DNA of 40,942 bases from Gallionella sp. Its GTDB lineage: Bacteria; Pseudomonadota; Gammaproteobacteria; Burkholderiales; Gallionellaceae. Of the stretch, positions 23,630-33,379 are shown one piece after another (positions within the stretch are counted from its first letter, which is position 1; every line of letters starts with the position of its first letter). The stretch covers positions 1-40,942 of the forward strand of contig JAQTYN010000030.1 in NCBI GenBank assembly GCA_028688275.1. Direction: 5' to 3'. The position numbers and the translations under genes are program-made. The notes under the pieces are model-generated. The model saw only the letters and a program-made list of their open reading frames with translations, searched no databases and was not told the DNA's origin.

Positions 23630-24463
23630 ATGAAACGTTCCTTCTTTTTGTTTTTATTGGCTTTTACACTGGTTGCCTGTGAGCAACATTATAAAATGGG
23701 TGAGGATGTGCCAGCCGTTGCGGGTGCGGACAATGTCTTTCAAGAATCTGCTTCATCCTCGCAACAAGCCCCCTCGCCTTCTGCGCGGCAGTTTTTAGCT
23801 TATGAGCATTGGCTCACGGTGGATGCCAGTGAAACAGAAGTGGCGGGGATTTATCGTCAGAGTCTGGCGACTTGCCAGTCCTTGCCTGATGCGGGTTGTG
23901 TGGTATTGGAATCGCGCTTAAGTACAGGGCGGCGTAGCAGTGCGGCAATTAAGATGCGAGTTCGACCTGAGTTCGTGAAGAAAATGACCGAATCATTGGG
24001 GAAGCTGGGCGAAATTACCCACCAATCTACGACAGTGGAGGATTTGGCTACGCCCATCGGGGATGCGGAAAAGAAACTCGCCATGCTGACCAGCTATCGC
24101 GCCCAATTGGAAGGGCTGCGCGGGAAAGCAAATAACGATATTGATGCCGCCATCAAGATCACCAAGGAATTGGCGCAAGTGCAGTCTGATCTTGAAGCTC
24201 TCACGGGCGAACATGCGCATTTGCTCAAACGGGTGCAGACTGAAGTGCTGAATTTGAGAATTGAATCCGAGCAAAATCTATCGTGGTGGGCTCCGATTAA
24301 GTCAGCGATCAGCGACTTTTCGGGCAATCTGGCGCAAGGCGTTTCGACCGCCATCACGGCGACTGCTTTTGTATTGCCTTGGTTGTTCGTCTTTGGGGTG
24401 CTCACATGGCTTGTGCGCAAGGTTTGGAGCAAGTTCAAGCGCAAGACAACTCCACCTCGTTGA
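23630..24463 (+). CDS. DUF4349-like lipoprotein
   Basis: The 277-residue protein has a signal peptide ending in a lipobox (LVAC, Cys near residue 17), then a beta-alpha domain with a coiled-coil (residues about 140-205: DAEKKLAMLTSYRAQLEGL and QVQSDLEALTGEHAHL). Near the C-terminus is a membrane helix (AFVLPWLFVFGVLTWLV) with a basic tail. This layout is that of DUF4349 proteins, whose function is unknown. It stands alone and converges with the minus-strand cluster across a shared terminator. Confidence 0.75.
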   Translation: MKRSFFLFLLAFTLVACEQHYKMGEDVPAVAGADNVFQESASSSQQAPSPSARQFLAYEHWLTVDASETEVAGIYRQSLATCQSLPDAGCVVLESRLSTGRRSSAAIKMRVRPEFVKKMTESLGKLGEITHQSTTVEDLATPIGDAEKKLAMLTSYRAQLEGLRGKANNDIDAAIKITKELAQVQSDLEALTGEHAHLLKRVQTEVLNLRIESEQNLSWWAPIKSAISDFSGNLAQGVSTAITATAFVLPWLFVFGVLTWLVRKVWSKFKRKTTPPR

Positions 24464-24505
24464 GGACACGGCATCTGCCATGTGGGGCGAAATAGCTCTC
24501 ATCAA

Positions 24506-24535
24506 CAAAAAGGTCGGGGCAACCCGACCTTTTTG
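24506..24535. terminator. bidirectional intrinsic terminator
   Basis: AAAAGGTCGGG and CCCGACCTTTT form an 11-bp stem with a GCAA loop. A-rich and T-rich arms serve both strands. It lies between the convergent DUF4349 gene and the ATPase gene. Confidence 0.9.
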
Positions 24536-24556
24536 TATAGCATCACATAAATGTAT

Positions 24557-26968
24557 TTACTTGATACAGACCGCTCTTACTTGGTGCATGTCGGTTATGC
24601 CTTGCAGCACTTTTTCCATGCCATCCTGTTTCAAGGTGTGCATCCCCTCCTCCAGACCGATGGCTAACAGTTCTGCCACGCGGGCATGACCTTGAATCGC
24701 ACGCTTAACAGGATCACTCCCGATCAGCAATTCGTGTAAACCTACCCGCCCACGGTAGCCTGTGTTGGAGCATTTAGGACATCCCACGGGGGTACACAAC
24801 GTAATTTGCTGTTTCTCATTGCCATAGAGTTTTACCCAATCGGTATAAATCGCACGCATCGCAGCATTAGGATCCTTTTGCCATGTTGTGGTATTGGTGA
24901 GTTCTGCGCTGTACTCGGTGAGCAACACCTTGATTTCTTCTGGGGTAGCGACATGTGGTTTTTTGCAATCTCCACACAAGCGTTTTGCAAGACGCTGTGC
25001 CAAAATGCCCAGCAACGCGTCCGCAAAGTTAAATGGATCCATCCCCATATCAAGCAAACGAATGATGGACTCTGGCGCGCTGTTGGTGTGCAAGGTGGCG
25101 AACACTAAGTGACCCGTCAGCGACGCTTCAATCCCAATGGACACGGTTTCTTTATCCCGCATTTCACCCACCATAATCACGTCAGGATCAGCCCGCAAAA
25201 ACGCCCGCATGATGGTGGCAAAATCCAGACCCGCTTTTTTGTTAATCTGCACCTGACGCAGCCCCTTCTGGGTAATTTCCACAGGGTCTTCTGCCGTCCA
25301 GATTTTGGTGTCTGGCGTGTTGATGAATTTTAAAATCGAGTGCAGCGTAGTTGTTTTACCCGAACCCGTCGGTCCGCACACAAAGAATAGTCCGTAAGGT
25401 TTGCTGACTGTCGTTCGAATCAGTTCATTATTACGTGCGGAAAAGCCCATTTTTTCCAATGGTAGCGGTTCGCCCGAAGCCAAAATCCGCATAACCACAT
25501 CTTCTACACCACCCTGAGAAGGAATAGTTGCGACCCGCAATTCGATGTCCAGCGGAGCATATTTTTTAAATTTAATTTTTCCATCTTGTGGCTTGCGTTT
25601 CTCGGAGATATCCAGTTCACACATAATTTTAATACGTGTAATCAGTGCATTACGATAACTAGAGGGTATCTCAATATAATTCAGCAGCGAACCATCTTTG
25701 CGCACGCGAATTTGTGTTTTCATTTTGCCTGGACCTGGCTCGATGTGAATATCTGAAGCCCCCATCTTGTAAGAATCAATGATAATTTTATTAACCAACT
25801 TGACCAGTTCGTTGTCTGAGGCTGCGCTAGCTTCATCCGTACTGATATTTCCACTTTCTTCATCATCAATATCCTGCTCACTTAAATCTGAAAGCATGTC
25901 ATGTACGGAAGAGCTATCTTCTAGCGCAGAATTGTCGGAGGCTTCACTGCTTGAAGCACTACTGCCCCCATAAAACTGATCTAAAGTTTGTTTAAACTCT
26001 TTCTGTGTACAAACGCGGTACACCAAGCGATGACGAGAGAAGATGTTATTGACAACCCGTGAAGCTTGAATACGTTCAGGGTCTGTGGTGAGAATGATAA
26101 GACCCTCTTGGGTTTCATCAATCGGCACCCAATGGCTACTTTCAATGTATTCTCGTTTTAAATTCTTTAATAATTCCGTCGGCTTGGGGCGATCTTCCTT
26201 GAATGGTTCATAAGCGACACCGAAAAAATTGGACAATGCACCGCCCAATGCACTAATACTGACTTGAAAGTCTTGGATGAGTACAACTTCAAGATCTACA
26301 TTTTTGCGACGTGCGGCACGGGTAGCTAAATCAAACTCGGCTGCAGTCAATACTGAGTTGCTGACAAGAAAATCATATTTGGTTTTAATGGTGTTGGTTT
26401 GCTGACGTTGACGTAGCGCAACCGCAATCCCTTCGGCCAATTCTTGCAGCCCTTCTTCAACCATGTTTGAAAAAGGAACACCTCCTTTATTGTTGATGAC
26501 CTGAATGACACCAACTAAAGAATTATTGGAAGCATCCAAAATCGGGGCGACCAGCATTTGCTTGGTACGGTAGCCTGTTCTTTTGTCAACCTCTTGTAAA
26601 AAGCGCAAATGAGGGCTGATATTAGCCAGCTCTTTGGTGTCATACACGTCTTGGACATTGAGCATTTTCTTATGTACAGCGGCATAACCCGCCAGACTTT
26701 GCTCTGCAATCGGTAGCTTCAAATCTTTGAAGGATTTGAGTCCTGTTTTAATTTTAGAAACGAGAGAGGCATTATCTTCACCTACGACATAAATGGTCAG
26801 GCGGTCTGCATTAAACAAGGCACAAATATCCTTGCTCACTTCCAAAATAATTTCATCTACATTGTTCGCGGCATGAACCTTGTTGGTAACGTGATTGAGG
26901 TTCTTATTGAACTCCAACACAATCCCCATATCGCGGGATGAAGTGGCAGCGTTTTTGACCGTACTCAT
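24557..26968 (-). CDS. GspE/PilB-family ATPase with N-terminal GAF domain
   Basis: The 803-residue protein starts with a GAF-type sensor (about residues 30-195: CALFNADRLTIYVVGED, AGYAAVHKKMLNVQDVYD). An N-terminal GspE domain and a Ser/Glu-rich linker (about 340-380) follow, then the secretion ATPase core with GPTGSGKTTTL near residue 535, VIMVGEMRD and LVFATLHTN. Paired cysteines (LCGDC, CPKC) complete the zinc motif. Such ATPases power type IV pilus or type II secretion assembly. Fusion to GAF and location after a kinase/phosphatase cluster suggest a signalling-controlled version. No pilin or secretin genes are nearby. Confidence 0.88.
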   Translation of the reverse strand: MSTVKNAATSSRDMGIVLEFNKNLNHVTNKVHAANNVDEIILEVSKDICALFNADRLTIYVVGEDNASLVSKIKTGLKSFKDLKLPIAEQSLAGYAAVHKKMLNVQDVYDTKELANISPHLRFLQEVDKRTGYRTKQMLVAPILDASNNSLVGVIQVINNKGGVPFSNMVEEGLQELAEGIAVALRQRQQTNTIKTKYDFLVSNSVLTAAEFDLATRAARRKNVDLEVVLIQDFQVSISALGGALSNFFGVAYEPFKEDRPKPTELLKNLKREYIESSHWVPIDETQEGLIILTTDPERIQASRVVNNIFSRHRLVYRVCTQKEFKQTLDQFYGGSSASSSEASDNSALEDSSSVHDMLSDLSEQDIDDEESGNISTDEASAASDNELVKLVNKIIIDSYKMGASDIHIEPGPGKMKTQIRVRKDGSLLNYIEIPSSYRNALITRIKIMCELDISEKRKPQDGKIKFKKYAPLDIELRVATIPSQGGVEDVVMRILASGEPLPLEKMGFSARNNELIRTTVSKPYGLFFVCGPTGSGKTTTLHSILKFINTPDTKIWTAEDPVEITQKGLRQVQINKKAGLDFATIMRAFLRADPDVIMVGEMRDKETVSIGIEASLTGHLVFATLHTNSAPESIIRLLDMGMDPFNFADALLGILAQRLAKRLCGDCKKPHVATPEEIKVLLTEYSAELTNTTTWQKDPNAAMRAIYTDWVKLYGNEKQQITLCTPVGCPKCSNTGYRGRVGLHELLIGSDPVKRAIQGHARVAELLAIGLEEGMHTLKQDGMEKVLQGITDMHQVRAVCIK

Positions 26969-27020
26969 ATTGGCTTCCTTGCAAAACGAGGCTGTTGGTT
27001 ATCAGGAATACTCATTGAAT

Positions 27021-27785
27021 CTAAAATTCAAATACTTGATTATTAAGCAGCATTTTGGCGTGAACACCATGCTCACTATGATTGATTTCATCCATAATCA
27101 ATTCCATCTCACCAGGTTTTAAATGACAAATATAAACAGCGGCACTGCCCGTAAACTTACCAAGCTCTTCAGTTAACAAACTGGGGCACAAATGTTTGGA
27201 CAAGATCGCCAAGTCCCTTTCACTATTGGAAAATGCCGTTTCGATAATCAAAAAGCGCAAATTGCTAATCTCATTAACCACTTTCCAGAATGCATCATTG
27301 GTTGTGGTATCCCCACTAAAGACCAAACTGTGCGCACCACTGTCTAAGTGGTAGCCTACAGCGGGCACGACATGATTGGCTGGTAGTGCTGTAATTTTTC
27401 GCCCGTTCAGTGAAATGGTTTCCCCCACTTCAATTTCTTGATAACGCATGAAGGGTTGTTGAACACTGGGAATTTCACTGAAATCTGGCCATATTTTCCA
27501 ATTAAAAATATGGGTTTTCAAAATCTCTAGGATGTCTGCACGGGCGTACAAGGTCACTGGATGTTCCCGCATAAATCCCACGCTATCCAGTAGCAAGGGA
27601 ATACAGGCAATATGATCCAAATGCGAATGTGTGATAAAAATGTGATCAATCTTGCTGAGTTCAGTCAGGCTGAGTTCATTCACACCTGTTCCTGCGTCAA
27701 TTAACACATCTTGATCCAGCAGGAAAGAAGTGGTATGTAGATTGCCACCAATGCCGCCGCTACACCCCAATACTCTAAATTTCAT
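27021..27785 (-). CDS. metallo-beta-lactamase-fold phosphodiesterase (class II cAMP PDE-like)
   Basis: The 254-residue protein has VLGCSGGIGGNLHTTSFLL, the metal-binding THSHLDHI, VFSGDTTTNDAFW, and FLIIETAF with SKHLCPSLL. This matches the class II cyclic-nucleotide phosphodiesterase branch of the metallo-beta-lactamase fold. It could hydrolyse cAMP or another cyclic nucleotide; RNase Z-like activity cannot be excluded. It lies 52 bp upstream of the GAF-ATPase gene on the same strand, so it may control a ligand sensed there (inference). Confidence 0.78.
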   Translation of the reverse strand: MKFRVLGCSGGIGGNLHTTSFLLDQDVLIDAGTGVNELSLTELSKIDHIFITHSHLDHIACIPLLLDSVGFMREHPVTLYARADILEILKTHIFNWKIWPDFSEIPSVQQPFMRYQEIEVGETISLNGRKITALPANHVVPAVGYHLDSGAHSLVFSGDTTTNDAFWKVVNEISNLRFLIIETAFSNSERDLAILSKHLCPSLLTEELGKFTGSAAVYICHLKPGEMELIMDEINHSEHGVHAKMLLNNQVFEF

Positions 27786-27869
27786 TGTGTTTGATTGCCT
27801 TGTTTGTTGAGTCGGGTAGAGTACGACAATAGTGCCTTGCTCTATACGTTTGCCTGTATCCGCCGTTTT

Positions 27870-28607
27870 TTACTTTAAATAGAATTCCATCTTGATCCCC
27901 GCCAGTTCAATCACATCGTGATCTTGCAGCACATGGGGTTGATCCTTTATGGGCAAGCCATTGATCGAGGGGAATTTTTTACCCTCCACATGGGTAATAT
28001 AAAACCCGTGTGGTCGACGAGTGAGCACTGCAACCTGTACACCAGGTTTACCTAAGGTGGTGAGACTTTTGGTGAGCTCTAGTTCCTTGCCTGTATTGGG
28101 TCCAGTGAGAATCTGAATGGTTGCAACAGGGTGAGCCGCCGTGTGTTGTGTCTGTGTCGACAAATGCGAGTTCGCCTCAGTGCTGTCTTTGTCAGCATGC
28201 GGCAAGGAGCTCGGTGCGCTACGTTCACGGGGAGCTTTTTTATCGGCATCCACAACATTATTTTTTGGCGTATGGCGCACCAGTACGGTCTTGTCAACAT
28301 CAGCCAATGGTTTCTGTTGGTCATTCACGTAGAGTAGGGTGTGCCGTCCAACTTCAATGAGGTCATTGTGGATGAGGTAATGTTTTTTAACCTCGAAGCC
28401 ATTCACAACCACGCCATTGGTGCTATCTAAATCTTCTAAAAAGGAATCATTGAGCAAGGTAATGACCACTGCGTGTTCGCCACTAACCGCGAGATTGTCA
28501 ATCGCAATATCGTTCGTTGGTTTGCGTCCTATTGTCACCCGCTCTTTGTCTAGTGGATACTCGTCGAGTATCACACCATTCAAGCTTAGTATCAATTTTG
28601 CTGTCAT
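27870..28607 (-). CDS. FHA-domain protein (two FHA modules)
   Basis: FHA domains bind phosphothreonine. The N-terminal module is canonical: VTIGRKPTNDIAIDNLAVSGEHAVV and DLDSTNGVVVNG (about residues 23-75). After a polar linker a second, weaker module (TTLGKPGVQVAVLTRR, then SINGLPI) fills the C-terminus. The protein sits between the PP2C phosphatase (19 bp away) and the phosphodiesterase, and is the likely reader of the kinase's phosphorylation. Confidence 0.9.
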   Translation of the reverse strand: MTAKLILSLNGVILDEYPLDKERVTIGRKPTNDIAIDNLAVSGEHAVVITLLNDSFLEDLDSTNGVVVNGFEVKKHYLIHNDLIEVGRHTLLYVNDQQKPLADVDKTVLVRHTPKNNVVDADKKAPRERSAPSSLPHADKDSTEANSHLSTQTQHTAAHPVATIQILTGPNTGKELELTKSLTTLGKPGVQVAVLTRRPHGFYITHVEGKKFPSINGLPIKDQPHVLQDHDVIELAGIKMEFYLK

Positions 28608-28626
28608 CGCTCTTCCTTCACGCTCA

Positions 28627-29454
28627 TTATGTCTTAAATCGATTTAACAAATTTGTTAGCCAGCCCCGTGGCTCGGCAAAATCGGCTATTACTTTAACCA
28701 GTATGACCGAGACATTGTCTTTTCCGCCTTGATCGTTAGCTGTTTGTATCAACTGTTCTGCGGCAAGGGGTAAATTACCTTGCATCGCATATAGCACAGA
28801 TTGAATATCTTCATCTGCAACCATGTCATTCAATCCATCTGAACAGAGCAGATAAACATCACCCACACGTACCTCATGAACATGGATTTCTGGTGAAACT
28901 TCCTCATCTATTCCTACCGCACGTGTCACCAGATTCTTGTTTCTGGAGTGTCGAGCTTCTTCTGAACTAATCACGCCACAGTCAATTTGTTCCTGCAAAA
29001 AAGAATGATCTCGTGTGACGGGAATCAATATTTCACCACGCAAACGATACATGCGTGAATCACCCACATGCGCGACTGCAACACGGTTGTCATAAAACAG
29101 ACCCGCCACGATGGTTGTGCCCATACCTGTAAATTGTGGCTGCTTCTCTGCCGCCTTAAAAATTGATCCATTGGCTTGGCAAATATACTTACGCAACAGC
29201 GACACCGCGCTTTCTTCACCCGTATCTGCATCAATATCCAGAGGGCTGCCTGATTGCAAATACTGAGAAATTTCGGATAACACGACTGAAACCGCAATGC
29301 CGCTAGCCACCTCCCCTGCATTGTACCCACCCATACCATCTGCTAATACGACCAAGCCGTTAGAAGCATTGTAATCGACGGTATCTTCGTTATGCGCTCT
29401 CACCATACCTGAATGCGTCTTGGCAATAACTTGTAAAGCATTCATCACTTTCAT
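28627..29454 (-). CDS. PP2C-type Ser/Thr protein phosphatase
   Basis: This 275-residue enzyme has the metal-binding motifs of bacterial PP2C: VVLADGMGGYNAGEVAS, VAHVGDSRMYRLR, LLCSDGLNDMVADEDI and DNVSVILVKV. It removes phosphate from Ser/Thr. Its start overlaps the stop of the kinase gene by 4 bp, the standard coupling of a kinase with its opposing phosphatase. Confidence 0.95.
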   Translation of the reverse strand: MKVMNALQVIAKTHSGMVRAHNEDTVDYNASNGLVVLADGMGGYNAGEVASGIAVSVVLSEISQYLQSGSPLDIDADTGEESAVSLLRKYICQANGSIFKAAEKQPQFTGMGTTIVAGLFYDNRVAVAHVGDSRMYRLRGEILIPVTRDHSFLQEQIDCGVISSEEARHSRNKNLVTRAVGIDEEVSPEIHVHEVRVGDVYLLCSDGLNDMVADEDIQSVLYAMQGNLPLAAEQLIQTANDQGGKDNVSVILVKVIADFAEPRGWLTNLLNRFKT

Positions 29455-32018
29455 GGTTTATTCACCCAAGTGCTTGCTGCACATAACCGTAATGCTTCCG
29501 CCATCTGCGCACCATTGGCGTATCTTGTGTCCAATCGCTTTGTTAATGCTTTATTGATAATCGTCACCAAACAAGGGGGAATATCTGGACGTACAGTCAA
29601 AATATCCAAGTGGGGCTGATTGGCAATGGCATACATCAATTGTGCCATTGATTCCCCGTCAAATGGAAGCTTACCACAAGCCAGTTGGTACAAAGTAATC
29701 CCCAGTGAAAACAGATCGGATGTGCCTTGGATTTTTTTCCCTGCCAGTTGTTCTGGCGACATATAGGACGGCGTGCCGAACACCATCCCCGTTTTAGTTT
29801 GGCTGGAATTCGTAATCCGTGCAATACCGAAATCGGTCACTTTGACGCTCTCCGTGTTTGCATCATACATAATATTGGCGGGCTTAATGTCCCGATGCAC
29901 GACATTTTGTTTGTGCGCATAATCCAATGCGTCAGCCACGCTGGCGACAATGCTGACAACCTTATTTAATGGCAATAAATGATCGGGATTCGTATATTGT
30001 TCCAGATTGTCACCATTCAAAAACTCCATCGCAATATAGGATAAATCTTGCGCTTCGCCGACATCATAAATAGAGACAATATTCGGGTGGCTCAACCGCC
30101 CTGCCGTTTCAGCTTCTCGGAAAAAGCGAGCTGACACTTCTTTCAGTTCGTCTGCCTCAAAATCTTGAGAAAAAGTCATCGTTTTGATTGCGACCACACG
30201 CCCAATCTTGGTGTCTCGACCGCGATACACAACCCCCATTGTGCCCTTGCCCAGCTCCTTTTCGATTTCGTAACGCCCTAACATGGGTTTAATCGCGCCA
30301 TCCAGTTGCAAATTGCTGACATTGGTTCGGGGGGTGGTGGGACCTCCTAACACGAAGGTATCCCAAAGCGTCCGAGCTTGACTTAAACGCTGTGGTAAAT
30401 CACGGAAATTTGCATCGTACCCAGCGATGTATTTAAAAACAGATTCTGCTTGATTCAGCTTTCGTTGCCGCTCAAAGTCCAGCCCTAGGTTATATAAAAC
30501 TTCCATCAAACTATCATCCATCGGCACTTTGCGCAGTTTATCAAACGCGACATCTAATTGCCCTTGTCCTTGAAAAGCCAACCCTAACATGCGGTTGTTT
30601 TCAGCTGTTTCCCCTGCCGCAAGTCGACCACTTCTTTCAGCCTGCATCACATGCTTGACTCCCAATAACAAATGCCCAGCTACTAATAGTGCTGCAGGCA
30701 ATACCAGCGGCAAGCAAATGGATTGAGTGGTCATCAAGAAAAAATACGACCCCAACAAACCGAACATTCCGCACATTGTGAGTGCAGTGGCAACGCGGAA
30801 TTTGAGACGGGGCAAAATGAAAATCAAATAGCCTGCTACGCACAAGAACAATGCATAGCCTAGCCATTTTGACCACTTAGGCGTAACAAAATAATCTCCC
30901 TTTAGAATGCTAGACAACGAATTTGCCAGCATCAGCACAGGGGGGACATCAGTCAACGTAGCGGTTGCTTGGAGGGTATTAACACCTGCAATAGAGGTTC
31001 CAACTAGGATAATTTTGTCACGATATTTATCAGGGGATATTCTGCCCGTATAAACATCATAAAAGGAGTCTGTTTGAAATGCAGCTAAACCGTCATGATC
31101 TGGATAAGAATAGGGGCGCATTTGTAATTGTGCGTCCGTCGCAATTTTATGATTGCCTAATTGCACGCCCTCGCCCAGTTTAACTTGAATGTCTTTAATG
31201 TCTAAATTGAGGCTTTTTGCGGCCAACATTAATGACAAAGCAGGATAGTATTGATCGTAGTATCGGACGACTAAAGGCTCTGATCTAACTTTTCCATCGC
31301 TATCTGGACGAACATCCAAGTGCCCAAAACCCATCGCCGCCCCCCCTAGCATAGCTATGGGTGCTGAGACTTTTTGGGTAATAAAGGGCTGCTCGCCGTC
31401 CCGATTTTGTATGTTGGTTAGACTGTTACGGATAACATCATCAGGTAAAGCTTGATTCGGTTTGCCTTGCAACTCACCGCCCCACTCAAACGACATACCC
31501 AGTAGTACATTATTGGCTTGCACCATGCTGTCGCTGAGTTTATGGTCATGGTCGAGACTTTGCGTCGCGCCGTGCAATAAGCCGTTTAATCGTGTTAATT
31601 CGGCAATGTGGTCAGGATGTATCGCACTTCTAAACGTGGGTGTGCCGATAAATTCCGCAATTTTATAAAGGTAGCTTAAGCCCTCGTCCAATTGCGGCTC
31701 GAAAAAGAAAGGGGTATAGCTGATGAGCTTAGGATGTCCGCCGCTCAAGGTGTCTATCATTTTGGCGTGGATGGCGCGTGACCATGGCCAATGCCCCAAA
31801 TTATTCACACTATTCTCATCAATGAGAATCACGGCAACTTGATCACTCGGTAACCGCGCGGATAGTTGCATGCCCCAATCGTAAAACTGTTGCTCCAAAC
31901 TACGCATTAAGGGAGTGTTTGCGCCCAACAGTATCGCCAATACAACGAACATGCTGAGTAAGCCATCCTGTTTCCAGAAAGACTTTTTCGACAACAGGCT
32001 TAACGACCAATCTTTCAA
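29451..32018 (-). CDS. CHASE2-domain membrane Ser/Thr protein kinase
   Basis: This 855-residue sensor kinase has an N-terminal membrane helix (about 19-36), a periplasmic CHASE2 domain (SDQVAVILIDENSVNNLGHWPWSRAIHA and ISPDKYRDKIILVGTS), three membrane helices (about 385-455) and a TPR-like stretch. The C-terminal Hanks-type kinase (from about residue 577) shows GKGTMGVVY, VAIK, HRDIKPANIM, DFGIARI and GTPSYMSPEQ. All catalytic residues are present. The ligand of CHASE2 is unknown. It leads the run kinase, PP2C, FHA, phosphodiesterase, ATPase. Confidence 0.94.
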   Translation of the reverse strand: MKDWSLSLLSKKSFWKQDGLLSMFVVLAILLGANTPLMRSLEQQFYDWGMQLSARLPSDQVAVILIDENSVNNLGHWPWSRAIHAKMIDTLSGGHPKLISYTPFFFEPQLDEGLSYLYKIAEFIGTPTFRSAIHPDHIAELTRLNGLLHGATQSLDHDHKLSDSMVQANNVLLGMSFEWGGELQGKPNQALPDDVIRNSLTNIQNRDGEQPFITQKVSAPIAMLGGAAMGFGHLDVRPDSDGKVRSEPLVVRYYDQYYPALSLMLAAKSLNLDIKDIQVKLGEGVQLGNHKIATDAQLQMRPYSYPDHDGLAAFQTDSFYDVYTGRISPDKYRDKIILVGTSIAGVNTLQATATLTDVPPVLMLANSLSSILKGDYFVTPKWSKWLGYALFLCVAGYLIFILPRLKFRVATALTMCGMFGLLGSYFFLMTTQSICLPLVLPAALLVAGHLLLGVKHVMQAERSGRLAAGETAENNRMLGLAFQGQGQLDVAFDKLRKVPMDDSLMEVLYNLGLDFERQRKLNQAESVFKYIAGYDANFRDLPQRLSQARTLWDTFVLGGPTTPRTNVSNLQLDGAIKPMLGRYEIEKELGKGTMGVVYRGRDTKIGRVVAIKTMTFSQDFEADELKEVSARFFREAETAGRLSHPNIVSIYDVGEAQDLSYIAMEFLNGDNLEQYTNPDHLLPLNKVVSIVASVADALDYAHKQNVVHRDIKPANIMYDANTESVKVTDFGIARITNSSQTKTGMVFGTPSYMSPEQLAGKKIQGTSDLFSLGITLYQLACGKLPFDGESMAQLMYAIANQPHLDILTVRPDIPPCLVTIINKALTKRLDTRYANGAQMAEALRLCAASTWVNKP

Positions 32019-32073
32019 AGTGCAACCCTAATGGTAAGTGTGATGAACTACTTGTTCAGTACCTCTGTAGCAA

Positions 32074-32499
32074 CTATTTCACAACCAAGACAGGGCAGTT
32101 AGCGAGATGTAGCACTTTACTGACGACCGAGCCTAATAAAAATGCCTGCAAATCACTCTCACTGTGATGGCTCATCACAATTTGTGTTACGCCGTGCTGA
32201 TTGGCGTATTGCACGATTGCTTCGGCGGGCGTACCGACGCTGATGTGGTATTCGTAGCCGAGATTGGCAGCATCTAACTTAGTGCGAGCTTCTGCTAATG
32301 CAGCCATGCCAAGTTCACGGTAATAATCATCAATGGTATCTGCATTGATGAATAATTTGACATTGCCCGTCGCAATTTTCCATTGCACATTCAGCAAGCA
32401 GATTTGTGGTGCTGAGCTGAAGTCTTGAGCATGATTTAACACGTAATCGACCACAGCATTCGCTTGTGCCGAGCCATCAATTGGAATCAGGAATTTCAT
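32074..32499 (-). CDS. universal stress protein, UspA family
   Basis: The 141-residue UspA-fold protein starts MKFLIPIDGSAQANAVVDYVL and ends FLLGSVVSKVLHLANCPVLVV. In ATP-binding members the segment before this reads GSHGRGG. Here it is MSHHSESD, so the nucleotide-binding glycines are partly lost and ATP binding is doubtful. It lies 55 bp upstream of the kinase gene on the same strand. Confidence 0.9.
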   Translation of the reverse strand: MKFLIPIDGSAQANAVVDYVLNHAQDFSSAPQICLLNVQWKIATGNVKLFINADTIDDYYRELGMAALAEARTKLDAANLGYEYHISVGTPAEAIVQYANQHGVTQIVMSHHSESDLQAFLLGSVVSKVLHLANCPVLVVK

Positions 32500-32550
32500 A
32501 ATTTATATTCTCTCAATGTTAGGTCGTTCATCTAGGATGACTCTTGCGAC

Positions 32551-33288
32551 TCATTTTTTGGATTTCACGGTCTCATCTAGCAAATTGACCACTTCTTCAT
32601 GGACTTGCTTGCGAGTCTCTAGCCATTTTCCGATTGCCAGTACCAATACCGCGCCACAAATAGGCACAGCGGTATGTAAATAATGCCGAGATTCAACCAG
32701 TGATGCGAATGCCGCTTCACTCACCAACATTTCTCCCGCGACATAACCAAGCAAGGCACCGCCACCATAAATAATGAAGGGGAAGCGATCAATCAACTTC
32801 AACACCAACTGGCTGCTCCATGCAATCAGGGGGATGCTAATCAGCAGGCCAAACACCAGCAAGGGCACATTGCCTTTCGCGGCAGCCGCTACGCCTAATA
32901 CATTATCTAAGCTCATCACAAAGTCGGCGATGATGATGGTTTTGACCGCGCCAAACAGGCGTGAGTCTGCTTTGATATTGTCTTCGCTATGTTCATCTTC
33001 AGGCAGAATGAGCTTGATGCCTATCCATAATAGCAACAATGCTCCCACCAACTTGAGATAGGGCAATGCCAGCAATCCAACCGCAAAGAAAGTCAAAATA
33101 ACGCGCAGCCCAATCGCTCCGCCGACCCCAAACAAAATGCCCTTTTTGCGTTGATGGTCGGGTAAGTTGCGACAAGCCAGCGCAATGACCACCGCATTGT
33201 CGCCGCTGAGCAACAGGTCGATCATAATAATTTTAAAGACATCAACCCAAAATGAACCTGATGACAGCATGACCAACATATCAGACAT
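32551..33288 (-). CDS. YjbE/TerC-family membrane protein
   Basis: The 245-residue protein has about seven membrane helices with the family's acidic motifs LLLSGDNAVVIALACRNLP (about 25-43) and DFVMSLDNVLGVAAAAKG. Members are linked to metal export, especially manganese, and to tellurite resistance. I looked for a yybP-ykoY manganese riboswitch upstream and did not see one; a small palindrome at 33323-33340 is the only structure. Confidence 0.9.
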   Translation of the reverse strand: MSDMLVMLSSGSFWVDVFKIIMIDLLLSGDNAVVIALACRNLPDHQRKKGILFGVGGAIGLRVILTFFAVGLLALPYLKLVGALLLLWIGIKLILPEDEHSEDNIKADSRLFGAVKTIIIADFVMSLDNVLGVAAAAKGNVPLLVFGLLISIPLIAWSSQLVLKLIDRFPFIIYGGGALLGYVAGEMLVSEAAFASLVESRHYLHTAVPICGAVLVLAIGKWLETRKQVHEEVVNLLDETVKSKK

Positions 33289-33322
33289 AAAATACCTTTT
33301 AAAAATTTATTACAAATATGGC

Positions 33323-33340
33323 AATAGCAAAGTTGCTATT
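33323..33340. promoter_or_regulatory. palindrome upstream of the YjbE/TerC gene
   Basis: AATAGCAA-AG-TTGCTATT is a perfect 8-bp inverted repeat 35 bp before the start codon. It could be an operator or an RNA hairpin in the leader. The regulator is unknown. Confidence 0.4.
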
Positions 33341-33379
33341 CAGCCAAGTCATTCATCAACGGCACATTAACACTGCGCA

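Noticed and set aside
33289..33379. Possible yybP-ykoY manganese riboswitch before the YjbE/TerC gene
   Set aside because: The 91-bp leader is too short and AT-rich and lacks the conserved loop sequences. Only a small palindrome is present.
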